64,000 bases of DNA from Mimachlamys varia (Eukaryota > Mollusca > Bivalvia > Pectinida > Pectinidae). Below are positions 56,990 through 64,000 of this stretch, piece after piece; within the stretch, counting starts at the first letter, position 1, and the number at the start of each line of letters is the position of its first letter. A program made the position numbers and the translations under genes. Below the pieces are notes generated by a model. It was not told the origin of the DNA. It searched no databases and worked only from the letters and a program-made list of their open reading frames with translations. The stretch covers positions 34,532,229-34,596,228 of the forward strand of contig OX392533.1 in assembly GCA_947623455.1 (NCBI GenBank), read 5' to 3'.

Positions 56990-57840
56990 AATTCGTTACA
57001 GCTAGTTTTGAACATTAACTAGGGTGGGTTTTTTGGGGGGGGGGGGGGTTTACATTTTTGGGGGGTTTAGATCAATTTTCGATAAAAATGCCCCCTCAAT
57101 GGTCATAAAGACTAAAGGATGGAAAGCTTTAAAAACCTCTGAAAGGCCCAATATACGTAACTTTCGGCAAAACTTGAAGCGAGAATCAAGCCTAATTACT
57201 TTTTTTTGTATTTAAAGATTTAGGCAAGATTAACTGATATCAGCAATATTCAAGATGAATTCTTTCGCGGTTACCGGTACAGCAGAAGTTAAACCTCGGT
57301 ATTTGTAAACACGCGTCCATTTCGAGCTGTCTGGTACCTTCGGCTTGTTGATGAAGTGGGCCCCACCTGATTTATTTTCAGTTCTTTGAATTTTTCTGTC
57401 AAGAGTTTCTTGTTTGTTACCGCCAGGTTTACTCCATTTTTGGCTTATTTTTGCATGGTTATCAACTGGATTTTTTTCTTCAGATTTTTTCAGAATCACA
57501 AAAATTTTTGGAGGAAATCAAAATTATTTCTGCGGATGGAGGATACATTTGGCGTGCATTTAGAGGTTTTTTTAAAATAAAACGTATCCATCTTTCCAAC
57601 GGTACCAAGTTATTTTTCGTACCTCTACTAAAAATGTGATTTTTGACGAAAGATATGTAGGTGGGGTCGATTTTTCGACCCGGAAAGCTTTCCACCCTTT
57701 AGCCTTTATGACCATTGAGGGGGCATTTTTATCGAAAATTGATCTTAACCCACAAAACGTGTAAAATTACTCTGAACACCTAAAGTTAAGTCCAAAACTA
57801 GCTGTAACTAATATTCTCAGGTCCCTGTGGTACGAACTAG
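56990..57840. mobile_element. Palindromic element nested inside the mariner-like element
   Basis: The left arm (about 56998-57130: TTACAGCTAGTTTTGAACAT, then ATCAATTTTCGATAAAAATG) is inverted in the right arm (about 57690-57820). A 390-bp family element sits between the arms. A related single copy lies at about 27575-27725. Confidence 0.65.
57141..57513. mobile_element. 390-bp family element, copy G (right end lost)
   Basis: Left TIR AAAGGCCCAATATACGTAAC is intact; the element stops at CAGAATCACAAAAATTTTTG without the terminal inverse. Inserted in the palindrome at 56990-57840. Confidence 0.82.
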
Positions 57841-57899
57841 TTCACTGCTCATCCCTGTATTGTGTGTATACATTTAATTAACATACACTAACCGGTTCC

Positions 57900-58735
57900 C
57901 TTACAGATGTTTTCTGAATTTCATTCTGGTCATAAATCGATCGAAGATGCTCCTTACTCAGGAAGACTTAGGTCTGCGGCTACCAACAAGTTGAACGTCA
58001 TTGAAATCAAGTAAATCATTGAGAAAGACGCGCGTTATACGGTCAGACAGCTATTATTGTTTAGCATCTGTTCACTTCTTTCAGAAGAAAAATCTCAAGG
58101 TTAGAAAAATAAGTGCTCGTTGTATCCCACATTTACTCACTGACGAGCAGAAACGTACATGGGTACAAATGGCTTAGAGATGCTGAAAAAGAACCCAAAA
58201 TATCAGTAAAGGGCATTTGATAGTATCATACAGGGTGATGACACATTGGTGCATTTTTATGAGCCTAAGAGAAAAGTTGACTTAGGGCTTTGAACATTCC
58301 AAAATGCCCAGTATTGCTAAACGAACATTAACAGCAAAGAAGGTGTTAGACGCAATATTCTTAAGAAATAGTGGACAAATCATGCAAATTGCTGTTCGAA
58401 AAGGTAGGGTGTGTCTGGAAGCTTCAATAAGAATGTAATTGTTACGTGACAATGCCCCAAGCCACAAATCAGCAACTGCTGTTTTTTTAAGTCGGCCCAG
58501 CCCTTGCCCCGTGTGATTTTTTTCCTCTTTCCGAAATTAAAAAAAAACACATATCTGATAGGAGATATAGTTCAAGAAGTGAGCTGGAATCTGCAGTTTA
58601 CCCGTTTCTGATTAGTGTACCAAAAGAATAGTACGAATTTTTTTTTAAAAAAGTGGATTCTAAGATTGAAACGGTGTGTTCAAGTTAAAGGTGAATATTT
58701 TTTAAGGAAACTAAAAAAGTGCATTCAAATTTTGA
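57900..58735 (+). pseudogene. Degenerate mariner-type transposase
   Basis: Fragments in shifting frames match mariner transposase in order: an N-terminal piece with HSGHKSIEDAPYSGRLRS; VRKISARCIPHLLTDEQK (58100-58155), the mariner counterpart of the SARWVPRLL..EQK block; GDDTLVHFYEPKRK around 58230-58275, which carries the first catalytic Asp; LLRDNAPSHKSA near 58440-58475 with the second Asp; PCDFFLFPKLKK near 58505-58545 with the third Asp; and KKWILRLKRCVQVKGEYF near 58645-58700, the C-terminal mariner block. In-frame stops and several frameshifts make it non-functional. It lies within terminal repeats at 56621 and 59104. Confidence 0.85.
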
Positions 58736-59587
58736 TAAGCGGTTTTGAGAAAACATGTCATTTGCAAAAGTTTTCGAACACCCCTCTTATGTCATTCTGT
58801 AATCGATATCAGCCACATTTCGAGGAGAAAGAAACATGGAAGAGGTGGGGAAGGGGTAGTTTATTGTCAGACGTACATTATTTATTACATTTTTACACTG
58901 TAATATATAAGAATTATAAACTGTGCGTGTAAGTCTGATTTGGGGCGTAGCCCCGATTTTTTTTTATAAATTTTCTACCCAATTTATAGCTTGTAATGCT
59001 ATCTGATGGTAAAATTCTTAGTTGCAATTCTTAGAAAAATTGGTCACTCGACAAATTTTAGGAGGGGGCGCGCGCCGGCTGCGCCCCCCTCTGGATCCGC
59101 CTATGTAAATATATACCGGTACTTGGAATGTTACTGACCCGCAGGGTAGACTGGATACCTGCCCTGAAGATTTTATGATGAATTTCTAAACTGAATTTTA
59201 CAACTATAGCTTATCCCCCCCCCCCACCACTAGTTAAAAACTCTACAATCGAACATCAATTTTTTCCAAATAATTTAGTATCTGCAATATTCTAAAGACC
59301 GGATGCCAGTCTAACCCGCAGGGTTCCGCAGACTTGTGGTGGGGCCCAAAAAGGACAACATACTACATTCTCAGTTTTGATAGTATTCTTCTAAGAAAGG
59401 GGAAGTTGGCAGATGCGTGACGACGACGGACAACGGTATAAGTTAACTATAGTCCTTCTTGTCCTTCGGGCAAGTGAGCTAACAATGATCTGGATCTAAG
59501 GGGCTCAGATTGGGGATGAGAGTAGACATGGAATCATGACTATAGTAATTATCAGAATGTCAGTATTTACTTCTCAGCATTACGTTT

Positions 59588-60050
59588 ACAGTGAAACCTC
59601 TCTCTTAAGACCACCTTAGGGACTACACCAAAGTGGAGCGGGATAGTCTGAATACCAAGGGTGACCATGCAGACAATTTTCTCTGAAATCCACTTTTTGA
59701 CATGTTTTCATGGTCCATTAATTATTATATAGGCTTTATAATGTTAAATTGTAAGTGATTAGCCAATTTTACACCAATATGCTGCTTAATTACTGCTCTA
59801 ACACTTTGACAGGTGTACACAGTGGAATACACGCCATGCAGATGACTTTGTGTTTGGTCGGTGGTCTGAGTAGTGAGGTGAAACTTAGTGCAAAAGTGGT
59901 ACTTGGGACGTTTCAGAACTGGTCTTAATTGCAAGGTGGTCTCAACAGTGAGGTGGTCTTAATAGTGAAACTTAAAATATATAAAATCGGAACTGAAATA
60001 AAGTGGTCTTATATTAATTCTGAGGTGGTTTTTAAGCGAGGTTTCACTGT
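59588..60050. mobile_element. 463-bp MITE, ACAGTGAAACCTCTC termini
   Basis: ACAGTGAAACCTCTCTCTTAAGACC at the left (59588) and GGTTTTTAAGCGAGG plus TTTCACTGT at the right. GTGGTCTTA is repeated inside. The same terminal style as 37163-37340. Confidence 0.8.
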
Positions 60051-60162
60051 ATGTTTGTTCAAGAGATATACATGTACTATTGAATATGATATAAGCTATA
60101 TCGTTTCTTGAAAATAATTGGGCCTCTTACAAGAATCATATTTATCCACATACACTTGTTAC

Positions 60163-60540
60163 TGATGACGTAACACACACACATGTGCTGCACCTTTTAA
60201 ACTTAGTAATATATACAGCATGTCGAAAAAATTAATTAAACTGCACCATACAGCTGTTTCGTCCTCTTAGGACTCTTCGGTGATGCTAGGGACCAAAAGG
60301 TTGGAATCCAAAACTTCTAAACTAATATAGAAGCAGAAGTGTCAGGTGCGTAAAACCCTTTTAATTTATGAATTTAGAAATAAAATTAAACTAGTTTTGT
60401 ATACTTTCAAATCGTGTACTACGAAATGTGTATATTATGTGCCGTGCCATTACTCAAATGAGATTAATTGTGGCTATGGAGGCTCCAGCAAACCTCGGGA
60501 ACTGAAAATTCCACCAGCAGAGTCTGCCACCCCCTATCAT
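60163..60540 (-). repeat. Hammerhead-bearing repeat, copy 3
   Basis: Full-length unit of about 378 bp, closely similar to copy 2 from GACGTAACACACACACATG to CCACCAGCAGAGTCTGCCAC, followed by a few bases that look like the start of another unit (AAAGATGAC..ACACATGC). Confidence 0.8.
60241..60288 (-). ncRNA. Hammerhead ribozyme motif, copy 3 (core mutated)
   Basis: Minus strand: GCAUCA, CCGAAGAG, stem II GUCC-UAAGA-GGAC, GAAA, CAGCUG, UAUGGUGCAG. The first box reads CCGA instead of CUGA, a change of an invariant base, so this copy is probably inactive. The stem II pairs are kept while its loop differs from copy 2. Confidence 0.7.
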
Positions 60541-60771
60541 TAAAGATGACACACATGCACTCGGAACATGTGTATAATATAAACATGTAGCATTGCTTAT
60601 GCAGGAAAAAGAGCCACATAATATATGGTACATTGCTTATAATATGATTTATGTATGAAACGTCAATAAATTGAACCGCAAAGACTCAAATAATGTTTGG
60701 CGTGTGTTTATTTTGATAATCAAGTAGCATCATAACGAGAATGAAAAATAAAGAAAACAAAATCAAACATT

Positions 60772-60899
60772 CTCGTTAGTTACCCCTTAAGTTTACTTCG
60801 TTTTAGATTTATTTTTGCATGGTTATCAACTGCATTTTTTTCATAATTTTTCAGAACCTCGAGAAAAGTTTCCTGAAGTATCGTATATTGGGCCTTTAA
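60772..60899. mobile_element. 390-bp family element, copy H (right third only)
   Basis: TTAGTTACCCCTTAAGTTTACTTCG through GTATATTGGGCCTTTAA. The left two thirds are absent. Confidence 0.75.
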
Positions 60900-61626
60900 G
60901 ACTCCTCCTATATGGTATACACTCATTCAAGTGTGTCGTAAAACACACTTATAGCAAACATTATATATTAAGATGTTTAAAATCGTAAGAACGTGCAAGT
61001 CATAAACAAAGCGTAGATGAATCTAGTCATTTCGGTACAATAACTTTACTGTTGTACATAGGCCTAACAGCATAGACGAAATGACCGATTTGCCATTTAC
61101 CAACTCATACAAATTTTACACATGTTGTATGCATACGCTTTGTTGGTCATTAGTCTGATGAAGGTGACAGGGTACATATCGTACTAGTCATCGAAACGTC
61201 ACATAAAAACATATTTTGGTTGTGTAAAAGAATCTTTACATAAAGTAAGACCGTCCACTTCTCAGCGAGCAGTTAATGTACAAAGTGCTTCTGTTTGAAC
61301 TGAATATTTCATATGATATAAAAATTATCACAAAACATGTTATAACTTGCATCTTTTATCATACAAGCTCACTTCAATGTAAAATTATGTACAGCAACAG
61401 CAATACTAACAGCTATGGTACAGAAAGTTCTGGATTTTATGTCGCGTTAAAGTGACCATACACGCGTTACGTTAAAGCGGCCGTAAACGCAATGTCAGTT
61501 TATATCGCATTATTTTGTGATTATAGGGACATACGCCAGATCCTGTATCGGCTTGATCGACTATAAAATATCCCTTAATTCTATCAGCTATCAAAATATT
61601 AATACACATCGAATCTATTGTCTTAT
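60900..61626. other. Region downstream of the GPCR gene
   Basis: AT-rich. A short repeat GATGAAGGTGACAGGGTACA at 61154-61173 is shared with about 42800-42815. No canonical AATAAA on the minus strand close to the stop codon was noted. Confidence 0.4.
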
Positions 61627-63441
61627 TCAAATATAATATTTACTTGGTTTGTTTCTTCTGTAGAAGCGTAGCACCCTTTTCCTGATACGCTTACAGCACA
61701 TTCGGATTTCTCGTCTAAACTTTGAATCCATGAAACCATAAACGATAGGGTTTAATGCACTGTTGAAGAAGTAAAAATAGGTCAAAAAGGAACTGACTTC
61801 TGCATATTTTGCAATCTTTGCCGCGAACGACGCATTGAATACTTTGATTGTAGAGGAAACTAGAAATGGCAGGCATGTTCCGAATGAAAGAGCCGTTACT
61901 ACAAGGAATATTATACTGAGTCGTCGACTCCTTTCTATCCCCCTGTTGACTACTGGCGATACCCGGAAGGAAAACACACGATTCATATTGTCAGTGTTTC
62001 CGGCTGGTTTGTCATCTGTAGCCGGTTTGTCATTGTCTTTCGGCACACAAATTTCATTTTTCTCATCCGGTTTAGATTTGTTGGTTGGTCCGTTGGTAAC
62101 GGGCTCTGCCCCATAGTCTTTGGTAACGGACTCTGCCCCATAGTCTTTGGTAACGGACTCTGCCCCATAGTCTTTTGCTGGTCCTCCTTCAGTTGTGTTT
62201 ATAGGGATCTCCAGGCGTTCTATTTCCTTACCCATTTGTTGTGTCTGATTTTCAGCATTAGGTTTGATTTCGCAATTTTCCACACGACAAGGTGCCGACT
62301 CACATGATATAGTGTTTTGAATTTTGTCTGTTTTGTGATGCACCAGTTTGACCGAATCTTCATCAGAAGAAGGCACATTTTCATCTTCATCTTCCGAATT
62401 GTATACGCAATCGCAATCGCAATCACAGTCACGCATTTCGTCTTCTTGCAATGCCCCATTTCCCCGAATTCGCTCTGGAACGCATTCGTCAGAAGCATCA
62501 CTATCAGTGTCGTTTCTATTCTGATATTGACTGTCCGAATTGGGATATCTACTAGAAGAAGAGTCCTTTTGTACTTTGCCTTTACCACTGAATACATAAA
62601 ATATAGATGGTTGTCTCATTCCTTGTTTAGCAAGCGTGTTGACCTTTGTATGTCGTCCAAGAGTGCTAATATTCCCGTGTTTACATAACGTATTTGCTTT
62701 CTGCTTCTGCTCTGCGGCGTTTCCTGCTCTCGTCGGGGTATCCACCACGCACATCTTGGATCGCTTCATCAGAGTTTTACCAATCAAGATATAAATGACA
62801 AAGCACACAGAGAATGAAAAAGCAAAGAGAACACCATTAAGTATTCTTTGGACTGTAGTAATCGTCGACGTTTCGGATTCTTCAGCAATTGTACAGTCAT
62901 GTCCAGTTTCGTAACCAGGTCTTTCCTGTTCTTTGATGCCATATATCCTGAGCGCAGGGACCGCCAACAGAAAAAATTCGAACGCTCCAATCAAAGCACA
63001 GGCAATGTGAGACCTTCTCGTGGTAAGACCTGTCCGAAATGGCATGCACACTTTCCAATATCTCACCACTGCTATGAAGGTTAGCAATCCGAGCGAAAAG
63101 GATGGAAAGAACACGCCTAGTAGCTTTCCGATTTTGCAAAGGGCTTCATTTCTAAATGTTAACGTGTTATGAAGATCGTACAGAACGAATGGTATTCCTT
63201 CGACACTGGACATGAAGTCGGCCATTGACAACCATAGAACAAGCACTCGGTGGTTACTTCGTGAGAATTTAGTGAAATAGAGGAAAAACGTCAGACTATT
63301 TCCAAAGCCTCCAACTACAAATATGATGACGAGGAACACTGTAACAGGGACATAATTATCCGCGAAGTATTCCGATTCCTCAACGTAGAGAGATGGAAAT
63401 AGCGTGGAATTGACATCATCCTCCGAGGTCGTGGCGTTCAT
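61627..63441 (-). CDS. Orphan class A (rhodopsin-family) G-protein-coupled receptor, intronless
   Basis: A 604-residue single-exon reading frame. Start: ATG at 63441-63439 with A at -3 (the frame is open a little farther upstream but without ATG). Seen: N-terminal sequons NATT and NST; TM1 with GNS; TM2 with LSMAD; TM3 after Cys102 with VRYWKV in place of DRY; TM4 lacking the usual Trp; Cys183 in extracellular loop 2; TM5 ending IYILIGKTL; TM6 with FGTCLPF; TM7 with NPIVY at 564-568; a Cys-Cys near residues 582-583 suitable for palmitoylation. The third intracellular loop is about 280 residues and holds poly-Asp/Cys (338-345), Ser/Asp-rich acidic stretches and three KDYGAE(S/P)VT repeats (423-449). 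Class A GPCRs sense extracellular ligands at the plasma membrane; the ligand is unknown. Confidence 0.92.
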   Translation of the reverse strand: MNATTSEDDVNSTLFPSLYVEESEYFADNYVPVTVFLVIIFVVGGFGNSLTFFLYFTKFSRSNHRVLVLWLSMADFMSSVEGIPFVLYDLHNTLTFRNEALCKIGKLLGVFFPSFSLGLLTFIAVVRYWKVCMPFRTGLTTRRSHIACALIGAFEFFLLAVPALRIYGIKEQERPGYETGHDCTIAEESETSTITTVQRILNGVLFAFSFSVCFVIYILIGKTLMKRSKMCVVDTPTRAGNAAEQKQKANTLCKHGNISTLGRHTKVNTLAKQGMRQPSIFYVFSGKGKVQKDSSSSRYPNSDSQYQNRNDTDSDASDECVPERIRGNGALQEDEMRDCDCDCDCVYNSEDEDENVPSSDEDSVKLVHHKTDKIQNTISCESAPCRVENCEIKPNAENQTQQMGKEIERLEIPINTTEGGPAKDYGAESVTKDYGAESVTKDYGAEPVTNGPTNKSKPDEKNEICVPKDNDKPATDDKPAGNTDNMNRVFSFRVSPVVNRGIERSRRLSIIFLVVTALSFGTCLPFLVSSTIKVFNASFAAKIAKYAEVSSFLTYFYFFNSALNPIVYGFMDSKFRREIRMCCKRIRKRVLRFYRRNKPSKYYI

Positions 63442-63930
63442 GTTTGACCGTTGGGACTCCGTCAAATTAAAGCTATATAGTCATTCAATGATGGTAAACA
63501 TTAGATAATGATTTTCGCCACTGTTCACACTGGTTGTTAACTAACAGTCAAACTCGGGTTGAACACAATACACGAATTGTAGCCAGAACTAAAACATGGT
63601 CAATAGTTTCGCACGCTATGGTGATGTGCAGCTTTAACAAATGAGGGAACAATTATAGTGATGCGTGTATTTAAATACACTTACTGCTGACTAGATAATT
63701 ATGTTACTGATCATGAATCATGACAAAATTTCCGTTACACACTGCTTTGTGGTTTAACCCTGTGTCCAGATGCTCCCATGTAAATCCTATAAGCGACGTA
63801 TTTAAAATGCACACGTCATTCCGTAATTATTTTTACATATAATTTCACGCCAGTCATTTTAATGTCTGCCTTTCACGGGAATACCTTTACATTGAAAGAC
63901 ACACAATAAGAGTTATGAAGATGATGCTAT
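63442..63930 (-). other. Upstream region of the GPCR gene
   Basis: No gene. A TATA-like TATATAG (minus strand) lies about 35 bp before the ATG, too close to be trusted as the promoter without transcript data. Confidence 0.35.
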
Positions 63931-64000
63931 TAAAGGCATAATATACGTAACTTTCGGCAAAACCTGAAGCAAAAAATCAAGCCTTATAACTTATTATATT
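63931..64000. mobile_element. 390-bp family element, copy I (cut by window end)
   Basis: TTAAAGGCATAATATACGTAACTTTCGGCA and the following GAAGC..TCAAGCC segment; it continues beyond the window. Confidence 0.8.

Larger units (their letters stand above)
56621..59104 (+). mobile_element. Dead mariner-like element with terminal inverted repeats
   Basis: Left end ATAGGCGGATCCAG and right end CTGGATCCGCCTAT are exact inverted repeats of 14 bp, and the adjacent sequence is G-rich on one side and C-rich on the other. It encloses the mariner transposase remnant and a second palindromic element (about 56990-57840), which itself contains a member of the 390-bp AGGCCCAATATACG family. Ownership of the transposase by these ends is inference. 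Confidence 0.65.

Noticed and set aside
57900..58735. Functional mariner transposase gene
   Set aside because: Several stops and frameshifts separate the catalytic blocks; it is a pseudogene.
61835..62688. Long open frames opposite or offset to the GPCR
   Set aside because: They lie entirely within the GPCR coding sequence and have no independent features; the simple composition of the third loop explains them.

Overview
The window is eukaryotic nuclear DNA from an animal. It is AT-rich, its genes are split by long introns with GT..AG borders, and it is crowded with small palindromic DNA transposons, tRNA-derived SINEs and minisatellites. The gene content (an SLC22 transporter, the chromatin insulator CTCF, an orphan rhodopsin-family receptor) is metazoan. 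The repeat style, including SINEs with a central block of the type seen in molluscs and hammerhead-ribozyme repeats, points to a lophotrochozoan and most likely a bivalve mollusc. The mollusc placement is inference; no species can be named.

Layout. 1-5385: repeats only (a hammerhead-bearing repeat, a hairpin element, a 57-bp tandem array and an 81-bp minisatellite that runs almost to the first codon of the next gene). 5386-22259 (+): a complete ten-exon SLC22-type membrane transporter, 556 codons, every intron phase matching. 22260-33553: a convergent intergenic region of nested palindromes, SINEs and a tandem hammerhead repeat. 33554-50466 (-): a complete CTCF gene with ten coding exons, 965 codons and eleven zinc fingers. 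Its introns carry a minisatellite made of copies of one of its own splice donors, plus several transposons. 50467-61626: upstream region of CTCF with candidate promoter motifs, followed by a multi-level transposon nest that includes a dead mariner transposase. 61627-63441 (-): an intronless class A GPCR gene with a very long third intracellular loop. 63442-64000: GPCR upstream sequence and a mobile element cut by the window end.

The three genes have no obvious shared pathway: one moves organic solutes across the plasma membrane, one organises chromatin in the nucleus, one is a cell-surface receptor. SLC22 and CTCF are tail to tail; CTCF and the GPCR are on the same strand. The most interesting material is non-coding: (i) self-cleaving hammerhead ribozyme cores inside a ~380-bp repeat, one copy as a partial tandem dimer; (ii) a repeat lying just upstream of six of the nine acceptor sites of the SLC22 gene; (iii) repeated decoy splice donors in a CTCF intron; (iv) four distinct element families that appear to target TTAA.
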